Notes: generated from the sequence alone by a model not told the origin. 29,774 nucleotides of DNA from Bacillota bacterium (GCA_023412455.1 JAEYNQ010000160.1:1-29774); one strand, 5' to 3'. Counted from the stretch's first letter, positions 14,412 to 22,764 are shown. Made by a program: numbers and translations.

Positions 14412-15485
14412 ATGTTTGCGCAGTTAGAAGATTTAGTAACCAAGTACGAGATGATTGGTGAGCAAATTAGTCAGCCAGATATTATTGCAGACCAAGATAG
14501 ATGGCAAAAGCTTATGAAAGAGCATAGTGATTTAAAGGATATTGTAGAAAAATATCAAGAATATAAGAGGACATTGGAGGCTATTGAAGAAGGACTTCAA
14601 ATGTTAGAAGAAAACCTAGAAGATGATTTTAGAGAATTAGTAAAGGAAGAACTTGCTGAGAATAAAAAAAGGGTAGAACCTTTAGAAAATGATATTAAGC
14701 TCTTACTTTTACCTAAAGATCCTAATGATGAAAAGAATGTTATAGTAGAAATACGTGGTGGTGCAGGGGGTGACGAAGCAGCTTTATTTGCAGCAGACCT
14801 TTACCGTATGTATTGCTATTATGCAGAGAGTAATCATTGGAAAACAGAGCTTATGTCTGTCAATGAAAGTGGCATTGGTGGTTTTAAAGAGGTTATCTTT
14901 ATGATAAAAGGACAAGGGGCTTATTCTAAACTAAAATATGAAAGTGGTGTTCACCGTGTACAGCGTATTCCCGCTACAGAATCAGGTGGACGTATCCATA
15001 CCTCTACGGTAACTGTGGCTATTATGCCAGAGGTAGAAGAGCTAGATGTAGAGCTTAACTTAAGTGATGTACGTATTGATGTATTTAGAGCTTCTGGAAA
15101 TGGTGGGCAATGTGTTAATACCACAGACTCTGCTGTGCGTGCCACACATATTCCTACAGGATTAACTGTTTCTTGTCAAGATGAAAAGTCTCAGCTTAAA
15201 AATAAAGATAAGGCCCTTAAGATCCTTCGTGCAAGACTTTATGATATGGAGCAAGCCAAGCAACATGCAGAGCTTGCTGCTGAAAAGAAGAGCCAGGTAG
15301 GAACAGGGGACAGAAGTGAACGTATTCGTACCTATAATTTTCCACAAGGTCGTGTAACAGACCACCGTGTAGGGCTTACACTTCACAAATTAGATCAAAT
15401 ATTAGATGGTGACCTAGAAGAAATTATTTCTACTCTTACAACAGTAGATCAAACAGAAAAATTAAAGCTAGTTACCAATGAATAA
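14412..15485 (+). CDS. prfA: Peptide chain release factor 1
   Basis: 357 residues, the normal length of RF1. It ends translation at UAA and UAG. The stop-codon-reading tripeptide Pro187-Ala188-Thr189 (within RIPATESGG) marks it as RF1, not RF2, whose motif is SPF. The catalytic Gly231-Gly232-Gln233 lies in SGNGGQCVNTTDSAVR; Gln233 is the expected target of PrmC encoded just upstream. The ATG is preceded by GAGGTG. It is 24 bases after prmC and followed by a terminator, so it ends the operon. Confidence 0.97.
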   Translation: MFAQLEDLVTKYEMIGEQISQPDIIADQDRWQKLMKEHSDLKDIVEKYQEYKRTLEAIEEGLQMLEENLEDDFRELVKEELAENKKRVEPLENDIKLLLLPKDPNDEKNVIVEIRGGAGGDEAALFAADLYRMYCYYAESNHWKTELMSVNESGIGGFKEVIFMIKGQGAYSKLKYESGVHRVQRIPATESGGRIHTSTVTVAIMPEVEELDVELNLSDVRIDVFRASGNGGQCVNTTDSAVRATHIPTGLTVSCQDEKSQLKNKDKALKILRARLYDMEQAKQHAELAAEKKSQVGTGDRSERIRTYNFPQGRVTDHRVGLTLHKLDQILDGDLEEIISTLTTVDQTEKLKLVTNE

Positions 15486-15517
15486 GCTTAAAGCTTGAAT
15501 AGCCTATTGATTTATAC

Positions 15518-15553
15518 AAAAGCAACTAAAGTCTTTATTTTAGTTGCTTTTTT
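15518..15553 (+). terminator. Terminator after prfA
   Basis: A 13-bp stem, AAAAGCAACTAAA (15518-15530) with TTTAGTTGCTTTT (15539-15551), runs into a T-run ending at 15553. Confidence 0.88.
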
Positions 15554-15665
15554 GCAGATTAATATAAAATATTAATCACATGAAGTTTATTATAAAAGGA
15601 ATGGCAGTATTTAAAAAATGTATAAGTGACATAAATAAGCTATATAAAAAATATTTTGAATAATG

Positions 15666-15694
15666 TTGACTTTAATAAGACATCATAATAGACT
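15666..15694 (+). promoter_or_regulatory. Promoter candidate for ktrB-ktrA
   Basis: TTGACT (15666-15671), 17-base spacer, TAGACT (15689-15694). The -35 is strong and the -10 moderate. Nothing else was recognised in the AT-rich 180 bases between the prfA terminator and ktrB. Confidence 0.5.
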
Positions 15695-15734
15695 ATCTGA
15701 ATAGAGTTTAGTTATAAAAACCAGGAGGATTGTT

Positions 15735-17036
15735 ATGAATAAAATAAAGTGGGTGCGTCATTTAACACCTGCGCATGTTTTAATATTGGGATTTTTAGGC
15801 GTTATTTTAACAGGTATGGTGTTGTTACTTCTGCCTATTTCGGCAAAAGAAGGTATAGTGATTCATCCTATTGATGCCTTATTTACTTCAACAAGTGCTG
15901 TTTGTGTCACTGGGCTGGCAACCTTTGATTTAGGTGATAGTTTGACAGTTTTTGGTCAAGTTGTGGTGGCTCTACTTATTCAAATTGGTGGACTAGGTTT
16001 TATGTCTGTGGCTGCTATATTATTATTGCTAATGGGTAAGCGAATAGGGCTTAAAGAGCGTATTATACTAAAAGAAGCATTAAACTTGGAATCTTTTCAA
16101 GGTATTGTAAGATTACTTAAAGCCATTGTTTTAATGACACTTTGTTTTGAAGGATTAGGGTTTTTACTAAGTCTTTGTGTTTTTAGTGGAGATTATCCTT
16201 TTTGGACTGCTGTAGGAATTAGTGCTTTTCATGCTATTTCAGCCTTTAATAATGCAGGCTTTGATATTTTAGGCAACTTTCAAGGATTAACAGGTTATAA
16301 AGATCATCTCTTACTAAACTTGATAACAGCTGGACTCATTATCTTTGGTGGATTAGGCTTTTATGTTATTCAAGATGTGAGAACAAAAAGGCGATGGAGT
16401 AAACTCACAATGCATTCTAAGATTGTTTTACTTATGACATCTTCTCTTTTGGTAGGAGGTACTTTATTGGTACAGTTTACAGAAGAAATAACTTGGCTGG
16501 GTGCTTTTTTTGCCAGTGTTTCGGCTCGTACAGCAGGCTTTTCTACATTTAATTTTGGTGATTTTACGGGAGCAGGTTTATTTGTCATTATTATTCTTAT
16601 GTTTATTGGGGCCTCCCCTGGTTCTACAGGAGGTGGTATAAAGACGACCACAACCTTTACGCTTCTATTGGCATTATTCTCTTTACCAAGAGATAAGCAA
16701 TGTGTAGCTTTTGGACGACGTATTTCTACGGAAAGTATAATGAAAGCTTTTTCCTTAACTTTTTTAGCCTTATGTGCCATTATATTAGGAACTTTTATAA
16801 TGTGTTTACTCGAACCTCACTTGACCTTTATTCAAATTTTATTTGAAGTGGTATCAGGTTTTGGAACAGTAGGCTTGTCTACAGGAATTACGCCAGAGCT
16901 TCATTCGTTAAGTAAAGCTATTTTAGTATGTACTATGTTTTTAGGACGGTTGGGACCTTTAACCATTGCTTGTGCATGGAAATATAATCATACCCGTCAT
17001 GTGAATTATGTAGAAGAAAAGATTATAATTGGATAG
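15735..17036 (+). CDS. ktrB: Potassium uptake membrane subunit KtrB (TrkH family)
   Basis: 433 residues, near the 445-450 of Bacillus KtrB/KtrD. It is the ion-conducting subunit of a Ktr system, usually driven by sodium. The four pore-loop repeats are all visible, each with its filter glycine: TSAVCVTG (53-60), AFNNAGF (170-176), SARTAGF (263-269) and SGFGTVGLS (374-382). The region ASPGSTGGGIKTTT matches the conserved loop of the family. The start ATG follows AGGAGG. ktrA begins 13 bases after the stop, so channel and gating subunits are made together. Confidence 0.95.
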   Translation: MNKIKWVRHLTPAHVLILGFLGVILTGMVLLLLPISAKEGIVIHPIDALFTSTSAVCVTGLATFDLGDSLTVFGQVVVALLIQIGGLGFMSVAAILLLLMGKRIGLKERIILKEALNLESFQGIVRLLKAIVLMTLCFEGLGFLLSLCVFSGDYPFWTAVGISAFHAISAFNNAGFDILGNFQGLTGYKDHLLLNLITAGLIIFGGLGFYVIQDVRTKRRWSKLTMHSKIVLLMTSSLLVGGTLLVQFTEEITWLGAFFASVSARTAGFSTFNFGDFTGAGLFVIIILMFIGASPGSTGGGIKTTTTFTLLLALFSLPRDKQCVAFGRRISTESIMKAFSLTFLALCAIILGTFIMCLLEPHLTFIQILFEVVSGFGTVGLSTGITPELHSLSKAILVCTMFLGRLGPLTIACAWKYNHTRHVNYVEEKIIIG

Positions 17037-17049
17037 AAGGGGAGATTTT

Positions 17050-17745
17050 ATGATGAATAAGTATCAAGCAGCTATTGATTTTGCAGTTATTGGATTAGGA
17101 CGTTTTGGGACAGCTTTAGCTCAGTCGCTGGCGGCTACGGGTAAGGAGGTTCTTGTTATAGATACGAAGGAAGAACGTGTAGAAGCTGTAAGGGACTATG
17201 TAGCCCATGGCATTATCGCTACCCAATTAGATAAGCAGGCCTTACAAGAAGCAGGAATAGCTAATTGTGATACAGTTATTGTCTGTGTAGGAAGTGAAGG
17301 CTTGGAGTCTAGTATTTTAACCACTTTAAATGTTATTGATTTAGGGGTGCCAAGAGTGATTGCTAAGGCTATTAGCCAAGAACATGGTAGTGTATTAGAA
17401 CGTATAGGGGCCCAAGTCGTTTATCCAGAAAAGGATATGGCCTTACGTCTTTCACATACCTTGGTGAACTCTCATACCCTAGACTATATTCGACTTTCTG
17501 AGAATGATTCTATTGTGGAGATTATGGTTTCAGATAAATATGATGGTGTCAGCATATTACAGGCAGATATACGTAAAAAATACCATCTTAATATTATTGC
17601 GGTGATTAAAGAGAAAGAGATTATTTCAGTAGTTAAACCAGAGACACTCTTAAATGAAGGGGATCGTATTATTGTAATAGGAGATAATGAACATATTAAC
17701 CATTTTGAAAGTGTTATGAGCATGAATAAGAAATCTATTATTTAA
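17050..17745 (+). CDS. ktrA: Potassium uptake regulatory subunit KtrA (RCK protein)
   Basis: 231 residues. KtrA forms a cytoplasmic octameric ring that binds nucleotide and gates KtrB. An N-terminal RCK_N Rossmann fold (about 9-130) has GLGRFG at 15-20 and an acidic residue after strand 2 (VIDTKEER), as in NAD/ATP-binding RCK domains. A C-terminal RCK_C domain (about 140-222) follows. Two adjacent ATG codons (17050, 17053) follow AAGGGGAG; the first is taken. In many Firmicutes this second domain binds cyclic di-AMP, but that cannot be read directly here. It is followed by a strong terminator. Confidence 0.95.
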   Translation: MMNKYQAAIDFAVIGLGRFGTALAQSLAATGKEVLVIDTKEERVEAVRDYVAHGIIATQLDKQALQEAGIANCDTVIVCVGSEGLESSILTTLNVIDLGVPRVIAKAISQEHGSVLERIGAQVVYPEKDMALRLSHTLVNSHTLDYIRLSENDSIVEIMVSDKYDGVSILQADIRKKYHLNIIAVIKEKEIISVVKPETLLNEGDRIIVIGDNEHINHFESVMSMNKKSII

Positions 17746-17767
17746 CAAAGAAATTGTAGACGAATAG

Positions 17768-17810
17768 AAAGACCTTTTTCAGAACGTTTATCTGAAAAAG
17801 GTCTTTTATT
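17768..17810 (+). terminator. Terminator after ktrA
   Basis: A perfect 16-bp stem (17768-17783 with 17791-17806, containing GACCTTTTTCAGA) with a 7-base loop, ending in TTTTATT. Its A-rich left arm could also give some function on the other strand. Confidence 0.82.
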
Positions 17811-17828
17811 AGTTTATATTTTTTTATG

Positions 17829-17857
17829 TTCTTAAAAGATAGTCCTGTCCATAAAAT
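17829..17857 (+). promoter_or_regulatory. Weak promoter candidate for the channel-like gene
   Basis: TTCTTA (17829-17834), 17 bases, TAAAAT (17852-17857). The -35 is poor. If used, transcription would begin near 17865, which fits the ATG at 17889 and excludes the more upstream in-frame start. Confidence 0.3.
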
Positions 17858-17888
17858 AGTAAAAAGAAAAATAGCAAGGAGAGAAAAT

Positions 17889-19139
17889 ATGGAGCCGTTA
17901 TATAGTTTGATTTTCATTATGTGTACGGCTGTAGAATATTTCGTAAGTTTAAGTAAAGGTCCTTATTTCTTTTGGATAACCTTTATAAAGTATGGTATGT
18001 TTTTACTTTTAATTAGAGAATATAGTCAGCAGCAGAGAAAAAGAAAGGCAGATACCTATATAGGAGGCTTGTTCCTTGGGATAGGACTTATAGGAACAAG
18101 AGGTGCTATACTTTTTCAACAATTTCTTCAACAAGTTGTAAAACAAGGAGAGAAGTTGGACTTTTACCAACAATTAATACTTCTTGTTTTTTTACCACTT
18201 CTACTTTTGATCATACTTGCAGCAGTTAAACTAAAGGGCTACAAGGCGTGGTTTCATAGGTATAAAAAAAGACTTATTCTACTTATATACCTTTATATAT
18301 GGCTATGGTTTGGTTGTCTTTATTTTTATTTTGCCAGGCAGTCTCAAGGAGAATATTATACATTTACAGATACGGGTAAAAAGGAAGCAGTTATTAGAGG
18401 AAAGCTACAGGAAAAGGCCTATTCACCTCAACGTGCCTTTTATATGCAACATATTTTAAAAAATGAAGAAGAAAAAATGGACGTTTTAAACCTTGTATTA
18501 CAAGGTCAGAGGGTCTATTTAACAGGAGAATCAGTAGGTGAGAACTGGGGTAGATTCTATGAGCAGTGTCTTGTGGAGCAAGGTTATACCCATTACTTAA
18601 CACACAGTGTGGTACAAGAGTTTAAATTAAATGATGAAGTGGTAAGTGAGCCTATAAGTAAAACCTATTGGAAGCAGCAAATGGGCAAGGAGTATATTCT
18701 TTTGAAGGTCCACCTTTATCAATTAGCACCTTTTGAGCAAGAGAGGTGTACTTATTTATTAGACGACAGACGTTATGGAACCTATTATCGGACACTAAAG
18801 CCTAATGGTATACTTTTGCTCATCTATACACCAGAGGAATATCGTAGGAGTTATCGAAAAGAAAAATTACAACCCATTCATTATTTAGCCACAGTCATAG
18901 GCGATGGCCATACATTACTTGATCATGAAGCAGAGGAAATCAGTACCAGGTTAGGAAATGAGGTCTATTACCCGTTGGAAGATTTCTTATATTTTAGTGC
19001 TGTTATCATTTCGACATTGGGGCTAGGGGATATCATACCTAATAATAGTGTGGTACGCGTATTCGTCATGATAGAAACATTAGTGGGTGTTGTTATGATG
19101 GGAGTCTATCTTTCAATGATAAGGATTTCTGAAAAGTAG
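17889..19139 (+). CDS. Potassium-channel-like membrane protein with a large predicted extracellular domain
   Basis: 416 residues. Five hydrophobic segments (about 4-21, 26-42, 57-76, 96-114, 129-149) precede about 210 polar residues (151-362). Then come a pore helix (365-375), the filter TLGLGD (376-381) and an inner helix (388-411), with the end five residues later. The last 55 residues fit an Ion_trans_2 potassium-channel pore. Basic loops RKRK (50-53) and KGYKAWFHRYKKR (116-128) place the intervening region outside, with segment five as outer helix. The inserted region holds two cysteines (227, 287) that could form a disulfide; its fold is not recognised, and LKPNGILLLIYTP (303-315) only loosely recalls a methyltransferase strand. 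No cytoplasmic RCK domain is attached. The ATG at 17889 follows AAGGAG; another in-frame ATG at 17826 lacks one. It sits just after ktrBA, suggesting a role in potassium flux (inference). Confidence 0.8.
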   Translation: MEPLYSLIFIMCTAVEYFVSLSKGPYFFWITFIKYGMFLLLIREYSQQQRKRKADTYIGGLFLGIGLIGTRGAILFQQFLQQVVKQGEKLDFYQQLILLVFLPLLLLIILAAVKLKGYKAWFHRYKKRLILLIYLYIWLWFGCLYFYFARQSQGEYYTFTDTGKKEAVIRGKLQEKAYSPQRAFYMQHILKNEEEKMDVLNLVLQGQRVYLTGESVGENWGRFYEQCLVEQGYTHYLTHSVVQEFKLNDEVVSEPISKTYWKQQMGKEYILLKVHLYQLAPFEQERCTYLLDDRRYGTYYRTLKPNGILLLIYTPEEYRRSYRKEKLQPIHYLATVIGDGHTLLDHEAEEISTRLGNEVYYPLEDFLYFSAVIISTLGLGDIIPNNSVVRVFVMIETLVGVVMMGVYLSMIRISEK

Positions 19140-19162
19140 TAAAAGCTATTTAAAAAGTGGAG

Positions 19163-19197
19163 ATTTAGAATGGATTCCTGGGGGATATATTCTAAAT
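19163..19197 (+). promoter_or_regulatory. Perfect inverted repeat just before the ZIP transporter gene
   Basis: ATTTAGAAT (19163-19171) and ATTCTAAAT (19189-19197) are exact reverse complements separated by 17 bases, ending three bases before the ribosome binding site. No T-run follows, so it is not a terminator. It could be an operator or an RNA hairpin controlling translation. Confidence 0.45.
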
Positions 19198-19209
19198 AAG
19201 GAGGTAAAT

Positions 19210-19941
19210 ATGAGTGCACAAGTAGCTGGATTAATGGGCTGTGTGGCAGAGGGGTTAGGTCTTTTAGTAGGAATTATGATGCTCTATGTCTTTCGAATCA
19301 CAAGGAAACGGAGCATTGGTATGCTTTTTGGGGGAACTTCAGGACTTATGATGGCACTAATATGCTTTGATGTACTACCAGAGGCCCTTTCAAAAAAGCG
19401 AATGGATTTCGTTATATTAGGCGTTGTGATAGGTATTTTGGTGGGGGTATTGCTAGATGAGGTGATGCCTTATGTGCAAAGTGGACTAGGGAAAGGAAAT
19501 AGGGGTAGACTCAATACAGCCCTTGTATTAGTAGTAGGTATTGCCTTACATAACATTCCAGAGGGCTTTACCCTAGGAGCCATTACGACTACTGGAACTG
19601 ATTCGGTTATTCAATTTATTATAGTACTTGCTTTACATAGCATTCCAGAAGGACTGGCTGTAGCTATTCCCTTTAAAATGGCAGGTATTGGCTTTAAGAA
19701 AGTGGCGATTATTCCCCTTGCTTTAGGTTGCGTTATGGGTCTAGGAACTGTTTTAGGTTATGTATTAAGTCATTCCAGTGAGGACTTTGTTATCTTAGCT
19801 TTAGGTATAGCTACTGGGGTTATCTTATACATTGTATGTGAAGAACTTTTGCCTGAATCGAGAAAGGTATGGAATGGACGTATGACAGCTATAGCAACGA
19901 TTGGAGGTCTTCTTTTGGGGTTATTGCTTTTGGGGAAATAA
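19210..19941 (+). CDS. ZIP family divalent metal transporter
   Basis: 243 residues, about eight membrane segments, typical of bacterial ZIP (ZupT/GufA-like) proteins that import zinc and sometimes iron or manganese. The metal-binding motifs are clear: HNIPEG at 114-119 in segment IV, HSIPEG at 143-148 in segment V, and CEELLPES near 209-216 in a later segment. The short loop between segments III and IV lacks the long His-rich stretch of eukaryotic ZIPs. The ATG follows AAGGAGG. No terminator was seen before the next gene, 70 bases downstream. Substrate is inferred from family only. Confidence 0.92.
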   Translation: MSAQVAGLMGCVAEGLGLLVGIMMLYVFRITRKRSIGMLFGGTSGLMMALICFDVLPEALSKKRMDFVILGVVIGILVGVLLDEVMPYVQSGLGKGNRGRLNTALVLVVGIALHNIPEGFTLGAITTTGTDSVIQFIIVLALHSIPEGLAVAIPFKMAGIGFKKVAIIPLALGCVMGLGTVLGYVLSHSSEDFVILALGIATGVILYIVCEELLPESRKVWNGRMTAIATIGGLLLGLLLLGK

Positions 19942-20011
19942 AAGGTATATTTTCTTTGGCTTCTTATCATAATAAGTGTAGAGCTTGAAAGCATGGAAAA
20001 GGAGGAAAAAT

Positions 20012-20329
20012 ATGCCTCAATTAAGATGCGATGTAAATAACTGTGTCCACAATGGGCAAAATAGTTGTGAATTAGGCCAAATTGCTGTAAAAGGACGTTC
20101 TGCTCAAAAGGTAGGAGAAACATGTTGCAGTACTTTTTGTGAATGTACAGAGAGTTTGGGTAATGCTTGTAGAGATGTTAGCCCTCAAGCAGAAGTTCAA
20201 ATTAAGTGTAGTGCGCAAAGTTGCATCTATAATGAGAATTATCATTGTAGTGCTGAGACCATTCATGTCAGTGGTTGTGGAGCCAGTTGTGCAGAACATA
20301 CTGCCTGTGGTACCTTTGCTTCTAAATAA
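20012..20329 (+). CDS. Double DUF1540 cysteine-rich protein
   Basis: 105 residues from the ATG at 20012, which follows AAAAGGAGG. The protein is two copies of the DUF1540 cysteine motif: LRCDVNNCVHN...CELG...CCSTF (about 4-42) and IKCSAQSCIYN...CSAE...CGTF (about 64-102). Spacing CX5-6C, then Cys, then a closing Cys-x-x-F suggests small metal-binding domains. DUF1540 proteins are frequent in Clostridia and of unknown function. The linker carries extra cysteines (CECTES, NACRD). It follows a ZIP transporter without a terminator between them, so metal handling is a fair guess but only that. Confidence 0.88.
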   Translation: MPQLRCDVNNCVHNGQNSCELGQIAVKGRSAQKVGETCCSTFCECTESLGNACRDVSPQAEVQIKCSAQSCIYNENYHCSAETIHVSGCGASCAEHTACGTFASK

Positions 20330-20362
20330 GACATATTCCGTGAAAAAGTTACCCATAATGAG

Positions 20363-20411
20363 AAAAAAGTACTGTAGATGCACTTATAAAGTGTGAGACG
20401 GTACTTTTTTT
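20363..20411 (+). terminator. Terminator after the DUF1540 gene
   Basis: AAAAAAGTACTGT (20363-20375) pairs with ACGGTACTTTTTT (20398-20410), with one G-T pair, and an inner CACTT/AAGTG stem (20381-20385, 20389-20393) closes the loop. Seven T end at 20411. Confidence 0.82.
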
Positions 20412-20470
20412 ATGCAACTTATCTTGAAAAAATGTAAGTCATCTTCAAAGGGCTATAGGGTAGTAAGTAG

Positions 20471-20578
20471 AAAGATTATTTTAGGAAGTGGGTCAATGAT
20501 CGTCCAACAGCTCGTCTATTTAATGAAAAACTTAAGAAAATGCAATGCCATTATCAAAAAGCGCAACGTGACAAATAA
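20471..20578 (+). pseudogene. Possible decayed coding remnant
   Basis: In the 330 bases between the DUF1540 terminator and uvrB, one frame reads 35 protein-like, charged residues (around YFRKWVNDRPTARLF) to a TAA, but without a start codon or binding site. Upstream in the same frame are TAA, TAG and TAG within 45 bases. This could be the tail of a broken gene. A competing frame (20412-20648, 78 codons) has less protein-like composition and no ribosome binding site. Confidence 0.25.
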
Positions 20579-20600
20579 AGACAAACAAAAGGAGGTGGTA

Positions 20601-20631
20601 TATGCTACAATAGAACTGTCTCTTTTGTTCT
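20601..20631 (+). promoter_or_regulatory. Extended -10 promoter candidate for uvrB, with an inverted repeat
   Basis: TATGCTACAAT (20601-20611) matches an extended -10 (TGnTAnAAT); no good -35 was found. Immediately downstream AGAAC (20612-20616) and GTTCT (20627-20631) form an inverted repeat with a 10-base gap. That gap is not the 4-base gap of a LexA box, so SOS control is not supported by this site. Confidence 0.35.
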
Positions 20632-20741
20632 GGTTTACAAAGGTATAAAAGGATTAAAAAGAGACGGAGGAACACAAACTATAAGATAAAAATAAAGCAA
20701 CCCACAAGAAGATAGGATAGATAAATAAAAGGAGGAAGAAG

Positions 20742-22724
20742 ATGGGTAAATTTCAGTTGGTATCAGAGTTTGCTCCTACTGGTGATCAGCCACAAGCTAT
20801 TCAAGAATTAACAGATAGCATAAAAGCAGGGAATCGCTTTCAAACACTGCTAGGTGTCACAGGCTCAGGTAAGACATTTACCATGGCGAATATTATTCAA
20901 AAGATACAAAAGCCCACCCTTATAATTGCCCATAATAAGACATTGGCTGCCCAGCTTTATAGTGAGTTTAAAGAATTTTTTCCTAATAATGCTGTAGAGT
21001 ATTTTGTGTCTTATTATGACTATTATCAACCTGAGGCTTATGTACCACAAAGTGATACTTATATAGAGAAGGATTCGAGTATAAATGAAGAAATTGATAA
21101 ATTACGTCACTCTGCCACGGCGTCCCTTTGTGAGCGGGAGGATGTGATTATTGTAGCCAGTGTTTCTTGTATCTATGGATTAGGAGACCCTATTGATTAT
21201 TCCAATCAAGTTTTATCTATTCGTGTAGGGATGGAGATGGAGTGGGAAGATGTTTTAAGACGTCTTATTCACATTCAATATACAAGAAATGATATGGACT
21301 TTGCTCGAGGCACCTTTCGAGTGAGGGGAGATACGCTAGAGATTATTCCTGCCAGTATGTCAGAAAAAGCCATTCGTATTGAGTTTTTTGGAGATGAGAT
21401 TGATCGTATTGCAGAAATTGATGCTTTAACAGGTGCCGTACTAGGCTATCGTGAGCATGTTGTTATTTTCCCTGCATCTTTTTATGCTATTTCTACAGAT
21501 AAGATGCATGAAGCCATTAAGCGCATTGAAGAAGAGCTAAAAGAGAGAGTTCAAGAGTTTAAAGAAGGAGATAAACTCTTAGAAATGCAACGGATTACCC
21601 AGCGTACGAACTTTGACATTGAGATGCTTAGAGAGATGGGATATTGCTCAGGGGTAGAAAACTATTCTCGGCACTTAGCTGGAAGAGAAGAGGGGAGTAC
21701 ACCTTTTACTTTATTGGATTATTTTCCTAAAGACTTTTTAATGATGATCGACGAGTCTCATATGACAGTACCTCAGATAAGGGGGATGTACAATGGCGAC
21801 CGGGCAAGAAAGACGGTATTAGTCGACTATGGCTTTAGGTTACCTTCTGCTTTAGATAATAGACCTTTGCGGTTTGAGGAGTTTGAGAGTAAAATAAATC
21901 AGTTACTCTTTGTATCTGCTACCCCAGCCCAATTTGAACTAGAGCATTCTTTAGTGGTGGCAGAACAACTTATTCGTCCTACAGGTTTATTAGACCCACC
22001 TATTGAAGTACGTCCTGTAAAAGGGCAAATTGATGATTTGTTAGGTGAAATTAATAAACAAGTTGCACAAGGAGATAAAGTATTGGTAACGACACTTACC
22101 AAACGTATGTCAGAAGACTTAACCGACTATCTAAAAGAAATGGGTATAAAAGTAAAGTATCTCCACTCGGACATTGATACCTTAGAACGTATTGAAATTG
22201 TTAGAGATTTAAGATTAGGTGTTTTTGACGTTCTTGTGGGAATCAATCTTTTAAGAGAAGGCTTAGATATTCCAGAAGTCACTCTTATTGCCATATTGGA
22301 TGCGGATAAGGAAGGTTTCTTACGTTCAGAAACTTCTCTTATTCAAACCATAGGACGTGCAGCTCGAAATGCTAAAGGCCATGTGATTATGTATGCGGAT
22401 CAAATGACTCGTTCAATGGAAGCAGCTATTTCAGAAACATTAAGACGTCGTAAAATTCAAAGTGAGTATAATGAGGAGCATGGTATTATTCCACAGACAA
22501 TTCATAAGAAGATTCGGGAAGTCATTGTGGCTACCAAGAAAGTAGAAGAAGAAAAGCTCTTCAAAGATAAAGATCCTGAATCTATGTCCCAAGAAGAATT
22601 AGAAAAAGCCATTAAAAAGCTTGAGAAGGCTATGAAAAAGGCAGCTATGGAGCTACAGTTTGAGAAAGCGGCGGAGCTAAGAGATACCTTAACAGAGCTA
22701 AAGAAACTATTTGTTATGCGTTAA
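20742..22724 (+). CDS. uvrB: Excinuclease ABC subunit B
   Basis: 660 residues, the usual length. UvrB is the damage-verifying helicase-like subunit of nucleotide excision repair; UvrA loads it and UvrC then cuts. Visible features: Walker A GVTGSGKT at 38-45, the beta-hairpin with YYDYYQPEAYVP near 91-102 that threads the DNA, the DESH box (MMIDESHMTVPQ), helicase motifs V and VI (NLLREGLDIPEV; QTIGRAARNAKG), and a C-terminal UVR domain (about 622-657) that binds UvrA and UvrC. AAAGGAGG lies before the ATG. uvrA is about 5.5 kb downstream instead of adjacent. Confidence 0.98.
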   Translation: MGKFQLVSEFAPTGDQPQAIQELTDSIKAGNRFQTLLGVTGSGKTFTMANIIQKIQKPTLIIAHNKTLAAQLYSEFKEFFPNNAVEYFVSYYDYYQPEAYVPQSDTYIEKDSSINEEIDKLRHSATASLCEREDVIIVASVSCIYGLGDPIDYSNQVLSIRVGMEMEWEDVLRRLIHIQYTRNDMDFARGTFRVRGDTLEIIPASMSEKAIRIEFFGDEIDRIAEIDALTGAVLGYREHVVIFPASFYAISTDKMHEAIKRIEEELKERVQEFKEGDKLLEMQRITQRTNFDIEMLREMGYCSGVENYSRHLAGREEGSTPFTLLDYFPKDFLMMIDESHMTVPQIRGMYNGDRARKTVLVDYGFRLPSALDNRPLRFEEFESKINQLLFVSATPAQFELEHSLVVAEQLIRPTGLLDPPIEVRPVKGQIDDLLGEINKQVAQGDKVLVTTLTKRMSEDLTDYLKEMGIKVKYLHSDIDTLERIEIVRDLRLGVFDVLVGINLLREGLDIPEVTLIAILDADKEGFLRSETSLIQTIGRAARNAKGHVIMYADQMTRSMEAAISETLRRRKIQSEYNEEHGIIPQTIHKKIREVIVATKKVEEEKLFKDKDPESMSQEELEKAIKKLEKAMKKAAMELQFEKAAELRDTLTELKKLFVMR

Positions 22725-22731
22725 AACTGAG

Positions 22732-22764
22732 AAAAGCTCTCTCCAAAATTTGGAGAGAGCTTTT
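22732..22764. terminator. Bidirectional terminator between convergent uvrB and vanW-like genes
   Basis: AAAAGCTCTCTCCA (22732-22745) pairs perfectly with TGGAGAGAGCTTTT (22751-22764). A T-rich tail follows on the plus strand (TTTTATTTTTG), and the A-run on the left gives Ts for the minus strand. The stop codon of the minus-strand gene (22763-22765) overlaps the right arm. Confidence 0.85.

Noticed and set aside
17784..17795. AGAACGTTTATCT as a LexA-like site after ktrA
   Set aside because: It is the loop of the ktrA terminator and lacks the second half site.
20412..20648. 78-codon plus-strand open frame before uvrB
   Set aside because: It starts at the T-run of the DUF1540 terminator, lacks a binding site, and an overlapping frame looks more protein-like though broken.
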